NCBI RefSeq assembly: GCF_013520865.1
Contig: NZ_JACDXJ010000002.1
Coordinates: 186,001-250,000 of the forward strand
Direction: 5' to 3'
From: Microvirga mediterraneensis
GTDB lineage: Bacteria > Pseudomonadota > Alphaproteobacteria > Rhizobiales > Beijerinckiaceae
Length of the DNA stretch: 64,000 nt
The stretch's first letter is position 1. Every line of letters begins with the position of its first letter. The position numbers and the translations under genes are program-made. A model generated the notes under the pieces. It saw nothing but the letters and a program-made list of their open reading frames with translations, was not told the DNA's origin and ran no database searches. This document shows, piece by piece, positions 52,337 through 60,813 of this stretch.

Positions 52337-53332
52337 GTGCGTGGGCAGAAAGAGAAGCTGACCATTAAGCAGGTAGCGGAGGCGGCGGGTGTCGCCCGCT
52401 CCAGCGTCTCTCGTGCCTTCACCCGTCCGGAGATGCTAAGCCCTGAGACAGTCAGGCGCGTGCTGCATGCTGCCGAGAAGCTTGGTTATGTGCCCAACCA
52501 GACGGCTCGTGCCTTGAGTACGGGGCGGCACGGGAATGTCGCGTTGATCGTCCCTGATATTGCCAATCCATTCTTCCCGCCTTTAATCCGGGCTGCCCAA
52601 ATGGAGGCTGATCGATCGGATTTCTGTGTGTTTCTCGGCAATTCGGATGAGGACCCAAAGCAAGAAGATAAACTCGTGGGCCGTTTCGTAGGACAGGTCG
52701 AGGGGCTGATCCTCGCCTCATCGCGCTTGTCGGACGAACGCATTCGAGCCCATGCTGCTCAGCGGCCCTTGGTTCTGATCAATCGCGATGTCGAGGGCAT
52801 TCCCCGCGTTCTGATCGATAGCGGCTCTGGCGTGCGCGAGGCGGTTGCCCATCTGGCGGAACTCGGACACCAGCATATCGTCTATGTCGCGGGACCGGTG
52901 ACATCTTGGTCGAACAAGCAACGCCGACTTGCAGTGCGTAAGTCGGCTGAGCGCCTGGGACTAAAAGTCGACATAGTGCCTGCCATCGTACCGAGCTATG
53001 ACGCAGGGCGTGAGGCCGTCACAGCGATCATGACTACAGGAGCCACGGCTGCGATCGCATTCGACGATTTGACGGCGCAGGGGATTCTCGCTGGACTGGC
53101 GGATCGGAAAATCAATGTTCCTAGCCAGTTCGGTGTTATCGGGTGTGATGATGTGCTGGGCGCCGCTACATATCCATCTCTGACTACGGTTTCAAACCGG
53201 TCTGTGGAAGCTGGCAAGGCCGCGTTGTCATTACTCGTCGAGTTGCTGCAAAGCCAGTCAGCTCGTGACATCCGCTATGTGCTGGACACCCACTTAGTCG
53301 TCCGTAACACAACAATCGTCCACAAAGAGTGA
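52337..53332 (+). CDS. LacI-family repressor of the amino-sugar locus
   Basis: 331 aa from a GTG at 52337 with AAAGGGG upstream; a GTG at 52295 would add 14 residues. N-terminal LacI helix-turn-helix TIKQVAEAAGVARSSVSRAF and hinge helix PNQTARALSTGRHGNVALIV. The periplasmic-binding-like core follows (VPDIANPFFPPLIRAAQMEA, then AAIAFDDLTAQGILAGLADR). Divergent from nagB and next to its own probable operator; the effector is probably an amino-sugar phosphate. Confidence 0.9.
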   Translation: MRGQKEKLTIKQVAEAAGVARSSVSRAFTRPEMLSPETVRRVLHAAEKLGYVPNQTARALSTGRHGNVALIVPDIANPFFPPLIRAAQMEADRSDFCVFLGNSDEDPKQEDKLVGRFVGQVEGLILASSRLSDERIRAHAAQRPLVLINRDVEGIPRVLIDSGSGVREAVAHLAELGHQHIVYVAGPVTSWSNKQRRLAVRKSAERLGLKVDIVPAIVPSYDAGREAVTAIMTTGATAAIAFDDLTAQGILAGLADRKINVPSQFGVIGCDDVLGAATYPSLTTVSNRSVEAGKAALSLLVELLQSQSARDIRYVLDTHLVVRNTTIVHKE

Positions 53333-53618
53333 CGGAAAGGTTCGGCCACTCATTCTTTACGAAAGGGGAGCAGTTACTTAACGCAATAACATTTCGCATT
53401 TACCTGGAGGTGTTCTATAAATCTTCAGGTTCAGCAGGCATTTAGACCTGATTGACATGTCATCCACGGGCGGCGCGAACGAGGTGCCTCCGCCATGCTC
53501 GCTGTCAAGAACAGGCCTGCGGCCTGCCGCCTCCGGCGGGGCCCTGCGGGCCTTCTTGACCGCTCCGCGTGCCGGCGGCCTCCGGTTTCCAAGCCGTGAC
53601 GGCTTCGCCCGTCATGGC

Positions 53619-54089
53619 TCATGACGACCCATAACTTGTCAATCGGCTGCGCACCTCAAGGAGTTCGGTCACGGCGCGCTGATGCCGGCTGCGCCATTCC
53701 TCCGCTTCGCCGAGCGCGCGCTCATAACGGCGATCCAGCTCCATTTTCTGCTGACGCACCTCGGCCAGCTCCGATTCCAGCCGCTTGATCTTGTGGCGCA
53801 GCGCTACCTCGATCGTTGCGGCACGGCCGGCCGAGCGAACCCGGACCTCCTCGCCATCGATCGTCACAACCTGCTGAAGCGCCGCCGTGCGCAGTTGCTG
53901 GATCACCTCCTTGAACTGGCGATAAAGATACTCGCGGCTAACATTGGCGCGCTCGGCGACGGTCTTGAACGAGATGACCTCACCGTTCTGGCGCATGGTG
54001 CCCAGGATCTCCTCGACCGCACGCCGCTTGGTCACACTCCGCTGCTGGGCTGCCGCAAGCAGCCCGCTGGTATTTTCGCGTCCGGCCAC
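53619..54089 (-). CDS. tnpC: Tn554 TnpC-like accessory protein (DUF6262)
   Basis: 156 aa from a GTG at 54089 with GGAGGGGA six bases upstream; the open frame further upstream lies within tnpB and is a shadow. N-terminal helix-turn-helix (ISFKTVAERANVSREYLYRQ) and a C-terminal coiled coil (IKRLESELAEVRQQKMELD, then HQRAVTELLEVRSRL). In Tn554, TnpC is not a recombinase but sets the orientation and efficiency of transposition. Overlaps the end of tnpB by 110 nt. Confidence 0.8.
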   Translation of the reverse strand: MAGRENTSGLLAAAQQRSVTKRRAVEEILGTMRQNGEVISFKTVAERANVSREYLYRQFKEVIQQLRTAALQQVVTIDGEEVRVRSAGRAATIEVALRHKIKRLESELAEVRQQKMELDRRYERALGEAEEWRSRHQRAVTELLEVRSRLTSYGSS

Positions 54090-56286
54090 TGTAGGTCCCC
54101 TCCGCCTTGATCGTCCTGATGATGGTCTTGATGTTTGCAATTCCCTGCTGCGTCCGGTCCATCCGCTTTCGACCGATTTCAGCCATGCGCCGATGGCCGT
54201 CCTGCTCAAAGGCTTCCACCTCGCCTCTGAGGCGGGTGAGGCTGGCAGCCATGGTGCGCATTTCCTTCTCGAAGAACGGCAACTGCCCGATATCGGCCCG
54301 GAAGTACGTGCATGTGAAGCAGGCTCCGTTGTGTTCACACCATTCGCCGATCTGGCCCGGGAGCGAGCAGAGGCCGCCCGGAACATCAACCGCCAGAGTA
54401 GCATCCTTGCGCAGCGCCAGTTCGGCAACCTTGTCGTCGACCTCGCCCTTGATGGAGATGAACTTGCCGCCACCCTTTTCGAGCACGGCCTTCTTCTTCA
54501 GTTTCAAACGCTGGTTGACATAGATCAGACTCATATCGGCCGAGGCATGGCCCAGTTCCATCTGGATCATCATGATGTCATAGCCGGCCAACGCCAGCTC
54601 GGTGCCGTAAAAATGGCGCAGATCATGCCAGCCGAACCTATAGATGCTGCCGTCCTTGTCACGAATGCCTTGGCGGATGATCCACTTCGCGATCACGTCC
54701 CGGGTGTGGCCAGGACTGAGATGGACCTCGGCATCGCCGAGTCTGTTCGGGAACAGGTATTGTGTCTTGCGGCCCCATGCCCTCCGGACGTCGTCCTGCT
54801 GCTCCTGGATGGCCTGGATGACCAGAGCATGGGCGGCATCGTTCTTGTGCAGCGGCTTGGTGTTCCAGCGCTTGACCTTGGATTGATAGAAGGTCAGCAG
54901 CATGAAGTCCGCGTCGTCCGCATCCGGGTCCAGGCAGTCGAACGCAAGGGCATGCAGGTCGATGGACCGCATGCCCGTGTAGCGGGCGATGATCAGAAGA
55001 CGTTTGCAGACAACCGTCAGGGAGTCGAACCTCAGGAAGATCTGCTCAATGACCTCCTCGGGCACCATCGCGCCTTCGAGATTACGTTCATATTCATGCG
55101 TCCGGGGATGATAGCTGCGAACCTTGCGAACGTTTCTCTTATCGAAGACAAGGCGGCGCCAGCGGTATTCCGGGAGGTAGGCGGAGGCCCATTGGATCAT
55201 GTTGAGCGGATCCGTATACCAGTTCTGCCCGGTAAATCCCCGCTCGTTTCCCCATGACAGGAACGTATGCTCGATGAACTCCTGTGTGATGTGTTCAGGG
55301 CGAGGCGGGGAATGAAGGCTGTACAGGCATGCTTCGATCTGCCCGAGAGAAGCAAGATAGGATGGCAGAGTGCGCGGCGAGAGCTCCTTGTGCTCGATTT
55401 TGTTGAGAACATAGCGCCGTGCCACGTTACGCAGCCACGGAAGTTGAATGCGGAAGAAGCTGAGATAGGGAGCTTTGGACCGCGTCACCGGAACGTCATC
55501 CGCGGGATAAACATCCTCCAGAAGAACCAGGTCTCTGGCCTCCACCGGCTTGGCCTTCTCGCGCAGGAGGATGAGGGTGAACACCAAGACGTTGGCCACG
55601 GCACTGGCCACGGGCCCATAGGCTGTCTCATGGATCGTGGCGTCCCGACGCCATTTGCTCTTCGTGGGGCGAACCGAGTATTCCCTCTCTGCCAGCCAAT
55701 TCTCGAACAGGTTCCGAAGGGGCGTGCTTCCGCTGCCTGAACCGCTCTCGATGGGGTGCCCGAAGTCGATCAGGTGGCGGACCGCGGGTGCATGAGTGGA
55801 TGCAAGGTCAGCACAGAAGGGGATTAACTGGACCGCTCGCGTGTACCAGCGATAGTGCCGGCTCTGTGGCCGTGACAGGCGCCAGGCAAAAAACGCCTTG
55901 AGTTCCGTCTTGTAGGGCTCCGGCACATCGACGAAGTCGAAACCGATGCCACCCAGCAACTTATCGGGCAGCGTTTGACCGCGCTGTCGGATAATCGATG
56001 CGGGGCGGCCTTTTCTGCCCCGTCCTCCATGGGTGTTTCTCTCGACGCGGCCACTCTTGGGCTCGATCTCCTGGGCGTCGCGGAGGATTTGAGCGTTCCG
56101 CGCCTCGCCATAACCGTCCGGCGCGTATAACGCGGATCCGGCATCGATCCCAAAGCATTCCCGAAGCGTATGGAAGCCCCACAGGTCTCGTTCGAGCAGG
56201 GCAGGGTGCAGGGCGGTCAGAAAGACCCGCAGGCTCCCGAGATAGGCGACGTCTGGGTCGTAGCTTCGGGCGAGCTTCAGAGCCAT
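53980..56286 (-). CDS. tnpB: Tn554-family tyrosine recombinase TnpB
   Basis: 768 aa. The tyrosine-recombinase catalytic residues are in the second half: Arg in ARYTGMRSIDLHALAFDCL, His/Arg in GWHDLRHFYGTELALAGYD, His in LGHASADMSLIYVNQR with the nucleophilic Tyr. Conserved Cys (CSLPGQIGEWCEHNGACFTC) close the C-terminus, as in other TnpB proteins. Somewhat longer than the 630 aa of Tn554 TnpB. Overlaps tnpA by 10 nt. Confidence 0.88.
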   Translation of the reverse strand: MALKLARSYDPDVAYLGSLRVFLTALHPALLERDLWGFHTLRECFGIDAGSALYAPDGYGEARNAQILRDAQEIEPKSGRVERNTHGGRGRKGRPASIIRQRGQTLPDKLLGGIGFDFVDVPEPYKTELKAFFAWRLSRPQSRHYRWYTRAVQLIPFCADLASTHAPAVRHLIDFGHPIESGSGSGSTPLRNLFENWLAEREYSVRPTKSKWRRDATIHETAYGPVASAVANVLVFTLILLREKAKPVEARDLVLLEDVYPADDVPVTRSKAPYLSFFRIQLPWLRNVARRYVLNKIEHKELSPRTLPSYLASLGQIEACLYSLHSPPRPEHITQEFIEHTFLSWGNERGFTGQNWYTDPLNMIQWASAYLPEYRWRRLVFDKRNVRKVRSYHPRTHEYERNLEGAMVPEEVIEQIFLRFDSLTVVCKRLLIIARYTGMRSIDLHALAFDCLDPDADDADFMLLTFYQSKVKRWNTKPLHKNDAAHALVIQAIQEQQDDVRRAWGRKTQYLFPNRLGDAEVHLSPGHTRDVIAKWIIRQGIRDKDGSIYRFGWHDLRHFYGTELALAGYDIMMIQMELGHASADMSLIYVNQRLKLKKKAVLEKGGGKFISIKGEVDDKVAELALRKDATLAVDVPGGLCSLPGQIGEWCEHNGACFTCTYFRADIGQLPFFEKEMRTMAASLTRLRGEVEAFEQDGHRRMAEIGRKRMDRTQQGIANIKTIIRTIKAEGTYSGRTRKYQRAACGSPAAECDQAACGRGDPGHHAPER

Positions 56287-57464
56287 TTGAGTTTCTCCTC
56301 CGCCAGGCCGATACGCCGCAAGTCATTCAGGCGCTCTTCGACCTCCGCGTGGTTCTTGATCTGCAGCTTCTTGTACTCGGCATTGAACAGGTGCTTGTAA
56401 ATCGCATTGGTCGTCTGCGGGCTGGCATGCCCGAGGCGGTCAGCGACATCAAGCAGGCTATAGCCTTGAGCGATCGCTTCGCTGGCGTGGGTGTGGCGGA
56501 ACATGTGCCAGGTGAACGCAATGCCCGAGTTCCGGACCAGACGCTTTTGAATGTCGTAGACGTTGCTCTCAGACAGCCCGCGGCCGATTTGCGCTTTGGC
56601 GATGTTGCAGAACACATAACTCGTGCCGGCCTCGAAGGCCGGAAGGTATTCGTCGCTGGCGATATAGTCCTCGTACATCTTCATCACAAAGTCGAGCACC
56701 GGGATCGGCCGCGCCTTGGCGTATTTGACGCGCGCTTTGTTCTCGTGAAGGCGGGGCGTGACCCAGATGATGTTCTCCTCCAACCGGAAGTCCTCGTGCA
56801 GCAGGCCCCGCGCCTCGCCGATCCGAATGCCGGTCGTGTACAGGAGCACGACCAGGAAGGCATCGCGCATGAGGCTGGCCGCCTCAATGATCTTCAGAAC
56901 CTGCTCCGGCTTCAGCCGGTGGTCGACGGCCCGCTTGGCGGATGCCGCCTGGGCCTGATGGTCCGACCGGCTCTCGGTGCGGCGTCGCGGCTTCCGCTGC
57001 GTGATATGGGCCAGGAAAGGCTTGTAAGCGTCAGGATGATAGGTTCGCGGCCTCTCGCCGGCGCCAAAGATCAGCGCGGCGTGGCGCATGTCCAGAAAGG
57101 TGTAGAAGGCTTTGATTGCAAACAGGATCTGGTTGTGCAGGCTAGTGGAAACGTCCACGGGTTCCGGGCGCAGCGGGATGATGTTCAAGGCGGTCTTCAG
57201 ATCCAGGATTGGGCCATGGCGGATCACCCCGGGAATGAAGCAGTCGAGGTCCAAGGGTGTGATCTCGCGGAAGCTCTTGCCCATGGCCGCGAGATAGTTG
57301 CCGAGCCGGACCACGTGCCGGGCATAGTGGGCAACGGTGCTCGGGGCGTGATGGCGCGCCTCCAGGTAGATGACGAACTCGCGGATCTCGGTGACGATGG
57401 CGTCACCGTCATAGGCGGTCCAGGTGACGTGGCCGCTCGGGAGGACGATGCGCTGCAGGTGCAT
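56277..57464 (-). CDS. tnpA: Tn554-family tyrosine recombinase TnpA
   Basis: 395 aa. N-terminal SAM-like core-binding domain (VIYLEARHHAPSTVAHYARH, then VRLGNYLAAMGKSF) and catalytic domain with Arg in LLYTTGIRIGEARGLLHED, His/Arg in TWHMFRHTHASEAIAQGYS and Tyr in LGHASPQTTNAIYKHLF. TnpA and TnpB act together on the two transposon ends. First gene of the operon; its promoter lies in 57465-57577. Confidence 0.88.
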   Translation of the reverse strand: MHLQRIVLPSGHVTWTAYDGDAIVTEIREFVIYLEARHHAPSTVAHYARHVVRLGNYLAAMGKSFREITPLDLDCFIPGVIRHGPILDLKTALNIIPLRPEPVDVSTSLHNQILFAIKAFYTFLDMRHAALIFGAGERPRTYHPDAYKPFLAHITQRKPRRRTESRSDHQAQAASAKRAVDHRLKPEQVLKIIEAASLMRDAFLVVLLYTTGIRIGEARGLLHEDFRLEENIIWVTPRLHENKARVKYAKARPIPVLDFVMKMYEDYIASDEYLPAFEAGTSYVFCNIAKAQIGRGLSESNVYDIQKRLVRNSGIAFTWHMFRHTHASEAIAQGYSLLDVADRLGHASPQTTNAIYKHLFNAEYKKLQIKNHAEVEERLNDLRRIGLAEEKLKWL

Positions 57465-57651
57465 GGGCCGTCATCCGCGTCGTTGACACCTGATGGTACG
57501 ACTGTCAGGGACCGGCGCCAAGCCCTCAAAGGGGTAGGTCGATCACGTCGTTGACATGACCAAATGACCTATAGGTGTTCGCATAATTAGTCTTTTGACA
57601 AGAAGTCTGTAACGGTTGCTGTGGCAGGGTTCTCCTGATCAGGAGGATCTC

Positions 57652-58617
57652 ATGCGGACCAATCAGCGGCTGGCCCAGCTCTGGCTCGATGCCTTGGCAA
57701 CGGAGCTCGGGGCCTCGGCGGGCACCCTTGCCACCTACACTGACGATCTCAACTGCTACCTCGCCTGGCTCGCTGAGAACGGCCTGAGCCTAGACGAGGT
57801 CGGCTTGGAGCAGATCCGCGACTACATCGCCACTCTTGATCAGCGCGGCTATGCCGGATCGACCATTGCCCGCAGGATCACAGTGGCACGCGGCCTGCAC
57901 AAGTTCCTGATCGCGGAAGAACTCGGCTCCCGCGATCCCACATCCCATCTGTCGGCCATGAAGCAGTCCCGCAAGCTGCCCTTCGTCCTATCGATTGCCG
58001 AGACGGAGGCTCTCCTGGAGACGGCCCATACACTCGCGGCGGATTCCTCGGTCGGTCTTTACCGTCAGGCCGGCTATGCCCGCCGCGCCGCTCTGTTCGA
58101 GACGCTCTATGCCTCGGGCATGCGCATCAGCGAGGCGCTGTCGCTACCTTCCGATGCTGCGTGCCCCGGCACCCGCATGCTGCTGGTGCGCGGCAAGGGC
58201 GACAAGCAGCGGCTCGTCCCTCTGCATGAGCCGGCGATTGGGGCCGTCGCCCAGTGGCAGAAGCTGGCCAGCGCCTATTCCGGCGGCAAGCCGAGCCCTT
58301 GGCTGTTCCACTCGGTGCGTAACGGAGCAAAGGCTCTGACGCGTCAGGCCGCCCTGCTGGAGATCAAGGAAGCCGCGGTGGCGGCAGGGCTGGCGAGCCC
58401 TGAGCGGGTGTCACCGCACGTGCTGCGCCATGCCTTCGCCACCCACATGCACTCAGGCGGTACCGACCTGCGCGTGCTGCAGGAACTGCTCGGCCATGCC
58501 GGCATCGAGACAACCCAGATCTACACTCATCTGGATACCTCCCGGTTGCACCAGATGGTTCGAGACCTCCACCCGCTCAATGACGGGCAGGAAACCGTTG
58601 TGCCAGGACAGCCCTGA
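57652..58617 (+). CDS. XerD-like tyrosine recombinase
   Basis: 321 aa from [20 protein letters not shown] with AGGAGG six bases upstream. Complete tyrosine recombinase: core-binding domain (residues 5-90), Arg in [17 protein letters not shown], HxLR in [19 protein letters not shown], and [15 protein letters not shown] with the catalytic Tyr. Length and the [19 protein letters not shown] segment fit XerD/XerC. On a plasmid it would resolve multimers. The Tn554-family element sits in its upstream region, 68 bp before the start, and could change its expression. Confidence 0.85.
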   Translation: MRTNQRLAQLWLDALATELGASAGTLATYTDDLNCYLAWLAENGLSLDEVGLEQIRDYIATLDQRGYAGSTIARRITVARGLHKFLIAEELGSRDPTSHLSAMKQSRKLPFVLSIAETEALLETAHTLAADSSVGLYRQAGYARRAALFETLYASGMRISEALSLPSDAACPGTRMLLVRGKGDKQRLVPLHEPAIGAVAQWQKLASAYSGGKPSPWLFHSVRNGAKALTRQAALLEIKEAAVAAGLASPERVSPHVLRHAFATHMHSGGTDLRVLQELLGHAGIETTQIYTHLDTSRLHQMVRDLHPLNDGQETVVPGQP

Positions 58618-58669
58618 TGTCAGCGTGTGGTAAAATACCTCTCAGGGGAGCTAATCCGGGAGGCAAGCC

Positions 58670-59038
58670 ATGATCCGGGCTTCGTGCCATACTGCCGATA
58701 ATGCACTCGCTCTCGAGTTCGACGCGACGCCTTGGTTTCGCGAGGCCAATGCGTTGAGCATCCTGCATCTTGCCGAGAAGGGCTGGTCCAGCGTCTGGGT
58801 CGCCGATGCGCTTGAGGCGCGGCCCGGCTACGAGGGCCTTCATCGGCTCATCGACTATGCGGCCACGCGACTGAGGGACGAGTCGCTCGAGGACCCCACC
58901 TGGGCCGCGATCGAGTGTGTCGTCAGCCAGCCTGATGCCACACAGTGGCTAGGAGAGAACAGGCCGGAGATCGCGCTGCTGCTCCAGCGCCGACAAGCCG
59001 ATCCGGGGTCTCGCTCCACCCACCCTGCCGACCGCTGA
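58670..59038 (+). CDS. Hypothetical protein (122 aa)
   Basis: Starts MIRASCHTADNALALEFDAT with GGGAGG eight bases before. Helical protein with an acidic central part (ATRLRDESLEDPTWAAIE). Family unknown to me, though similar stand-alone genes are usual in Methylobacteriaceae. It follows the XerD-like gene by 52 bp and may be co-transcribed. Confidence 0.55.
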   Translation: MIRASCHTADNALALEFDATPWFREANALSILHLAEKGWSSVWVADALEARPGYEGLHRLIDYAATRLRDESLEDPTWAAIECVVSQPDATQWLGENRPEIALLLQRRQADPGSRSTHPADR

Positions 59039-59089
59039 CAGGCAGCCGGCATGCGGCCTCACTCTCAGCCCTCGCAAGGAAATCCATCG

Positions 59090-59316
59090 ATGCATCTCTT
59101 GGGAGCCTTGGAGCTCGAAATCCGGCCTGGAACACCGGACAACCCGGCAGGCGTGAAGATCGACCTCCTCCGCTACACCCCCGGGGCGAGGATGGACGCC
59201 TGTTCATCACGCCAGCATGCACGTGCTTTGGAGGGATCGAGGGGCAGATCAATTCCCTTCGGGACGAACTGGACGAGATCCGCGAGAGAGCTCAGCGCGC
59301 ATTCCAGGTGACCTGA
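59090..59316 (+). pseudogene. Small gene with a one-base frameshift in a C-run
   Basis: The first half MHLLGALELEIRPGTPDNPA, then GVKIDLLRYTP is in one frame; the second half EDGRLFITPACTCFGGIEGQ, then INSLRDELDEIRERAQRAF is in another. The switch occurs at CACCCCCGGGG (about 59177-59187): six C instead of five would restore one 75-aa protein. The second half has a good coiled-coil helix and neither half has another plausible start or end. Either a mutation, a sequencing error in a homopolymer, or programmed slippage. AAGGAAA precedes the ATG. Confidence 0.55.
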
Positions 59317-59434
59317 AACCAACATTTTGAGATCTTGTACTTCTTTGGAGCGGCGGAGTTACCCCTTCGGGCGGGAGCCTGAATCAGGTGGGCAACGTAC
59401 ACTCACCGAAAGACCTCGTAGGGGAGGCCATCAG

Positions 59435-59767
59435 ATGAAGGTCGTGATTTCTGCTTGTAGCAACAAGGCATTCTCGCACGGCCTTATGCCGTTGGCGCAC
59501 CTGAAACTCAGGCCACTGACCGCGGTGAATGATAACAACGCTGTGTTCAGTCCCCCGAGGAATTGCCTCCCCTATCACAGCAGAAGAGCCGCGTACGGAC
59601 GAGCCGCGTTCATCGTTGCCGTGCTTACCATCGTGGCTGGCATCATCATGCTGCCTCTGCTTCAAGGTCTTGCGGTTCCCATCATGACGGCCAACGAGGC
59701 GAGACCGAAGGTCCTCCGTGGCAGCCCGATCGCCCCTACCCTTCTACAGCTACAAGGTCATGGGTGA
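59435..59767 (+). CDS. Small single-pass membrane protein (110 aa)
   Basis: Starts MKVVISACSNKAFSHGLMPL behind GGGGAGG. One clear transmembrane helix at about residues 56-78 (FIVAVLTIVAGIIMLPLLQG). The N-terminus contains VNDNNAVFSPP, a motif-like stretch of no known meaning. Function unknown. Confidence 0.5.
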   Translation: MKVVISACSNKAFSHGLMPLAHLKLRPLTAVNDNNAVFSPPRNCLPYHSRRAAYGRAAFIVAVLTIVAGIIMLPLLQGLAVPIMTANEARPKVLRGSPIAPTLLQLQGHG

Positions 59768-60130
59768 GACAGTTTTCCTGAGCCACTTGCATGCCGCGCT
59801 GAGGCGACTGGGTTGATGTCCGAAACAGATACCGACCTGGGGTGCCCTTCGACATCGACGGGAGCTCCACATTTAAAGTCCAGACCAGTGGCCTGTCATG
59901 TCGATGAAGCCCATGAAAAAGCCCCGTCGGGATTGGTCAGAACGGGGCTGAAGTCTACGGAGGCGGTCAAGGGGTTGCGGGATGTGCCTCCGCATTGAAG
60001 ACGTGGGGGGTGCCCCGTCGGCATACAACAGCGCTAGGGCGCTGAAGCACGACAATGTGATGGCGTTAAGCGCTAGAGCGCGACAGAAGCAGCGCCGGGT
60101 CTTCCCCGGTGCCTGATCCAGGAGGGGAAC
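59768..60130. other. Intergenic stretch with a minus-strand terminator
   Basis: About 360 bases with no supported gene on either strand, apart from the terminator at 59916-59949. The ribosome site AGGAGGGG of the next gene is at its right end. Confidence 0.4.
59916..59949 (-). terminator. Rho-independent terminator on the minus strand
   Basis: AGCCCCGT, 14-base loop, ACGGGGCT, then TTTTTC when read on the minus strand. A textbook terminator, yet the minus strand upstream (59950-60130 and beyond) holds no convincing protein gene. A small RNA or short antisense transcript is therefore possible. Confidence 0.7.
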
Positions 60131-60418
60131 ATGGGCGAGTGGAAGACAGTCTACGAGGACGAGGTCGAGGAGCGCTGGGTCACACTCAAGGTCTACGAGA
60201 GCGAGGATGATGGCGACGAAGATCCGGTCGTGCGCGTCACGGTAGCTCCCATCAAGGACGCGGAGCAGGATGAAGGCGGGCGGGAGCCCGGTGCGGAAGA
60301 CGAAGACAACTCGATTACACTTGAGCCTGATCCTGTTGAGGACCTCGAGGAGGAGTTGCTCGAAATCGGCTTCAGCCCAGTGGCGACTGCTTGGATCGTC
60401 GGCAAGGTTCCTGCGTGA
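60131..60418 (+). CDS. Acidic small protein (95 aa)
   Basis: Starts MGEWKTVYEDEVEERWVTLK with AGGAGGGG six bases before. Very acidic middle (YESEDDGDEDPVV, then EDEDNSITLEPDPVEDLEEE), strand-like edges and a C-terminal hydrophobic helix (FSPVATAWIVGKVPA). Family unknown. The strong ribosome site and codon pattern support expression. Confidence 0.6.
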   Translation: MGEWKTVYEDEVEERWVTLKVYESEDDGDEDPVVRVTVAPIKDAEQDEGGREPGAEDEDNSITLEPDPVEDLEEELLEIGFSPVATAWIVGKVPA

Positions 60419-60540
60419 GCTATCCGGCAGCCGTAAACGAGGGGTAAACGCTCCGGATCCGTTCCATGCTCTTTCCGCATGCCAGGGCCGACCACTTTCA
60501 GGTTTGTCCTGTGCCGAGTGCGCTGTAGATGACCCGTCCT

Positions 60541-60605
60541 CCGCCACGGCCTCCCTGTGGCGGGTTTCCTCCCTAAACTCGGCCACCCCAAAGGTGGCCT
60601 TTTTT
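60541..60605 (+). terminator. Tandem hairpins, the second a rho-independent terminator
   Basis: First stem CCGCCAC / GTGGCGG (60541-60563). Second stem GGCCACC, loop CCAAA, GGTGGCC (60581-60599) followed by TTTTTT. The 120 bases before them (60420-60540) are non-coding, so this could be either the end of the acidic-protein message or a separate small RNA ending here. Confidence 0.75.
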
Positions 60606-60663
60606 CTCGCTGCCCGTGCGCGGCGCCTTTGCGCTTGGGCTGGCTCATCATTGAGGTTGTGTC

Positions 60664-60813
60664 ATGTTTTTATCAGTCGTTCTGTCAGGTCTTCGTCGCC
60701 GGTTGCGTGCTCGTGAAACTGCACGGCAATTGAAGGCTCTGTCGGACCGTGAGTTGTCGGACATCGGCGTTGCCAGGCACGACATCGCGCAGGTGGCACG
60801 CCAGGGTCACTGA
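60664..60813 (+). CDS. DUF1127 (YjiS-like) small protein
   Basis: 49 aa, MFLSVVLSGLRRRLRARETA, then RQLKALSDRELSDIGVARHD and IAQVARQGH. All DUF1127 hallmarks are present: an Arg-rich N-terminal helix and the L-[ST]-DREL-x-DIG core. In alphaproteobacteria such proteins (e.g. CcaF1, YjiS) bind RNA or partners and influence RNA maturation and stress responses. A GGGCAAGG / CCTTGCCC hairpin (60855-60892) follows. Paralogue at 36721. Confidence 0.85.
   Translation: MFLSVVLSGLRRRLRARETARQLKALSDRELSDIGVARHDIAQVARQGH

Larger units (their letters stand above)
53393..57584 (-). mobile_element. Tn554-family transposon (about 4.2 kb)
   Basis: Three minus-strand genes in the order tnpA, tnpB, tnpC, with no cargo. 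Both ends abut TTCGCAT (53393-53399 and 57578-57584), the probable crossover core. Just inside each end is a short palindrome, ACCTGGAGGTG on the left and ACCTATAGGTG on the right, and TTGACATG occurs near both ends (53452 and 57551). The outside sequences join to AACATTTCGCATAA...TTTTGACAAGAAGTC, which exists uninterrupted at 22.6 kb. Non-coding left arm 53400-53618 has GC-rich hairpins. Confidence 0.82.

Noticed and set aside
54090..54473. Longer TnpC starting at 54473
   Set aside because: This part is the tnpB gene read in another frame, rich in Ser/Arg; the GTG at 54089 has a strong ribosome site.
56277..57464. Recombinase-in-trio (RIT) element including the XerD-like gene
   Set aside because: The third Tn gene (tnpC) is not a recombinase, TnpB is far too long, and the XerD-like gene is divergent and outside the TTCGCAT ends; Tn554 fits better.
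59873..60586. 237-aa minus-strand frame over the acidic-protein gene
   Set aside because: It is antisense to the gene at 60131, which has a strong ribosome site, and has no domain. It was considered because a terminator lies at its end.
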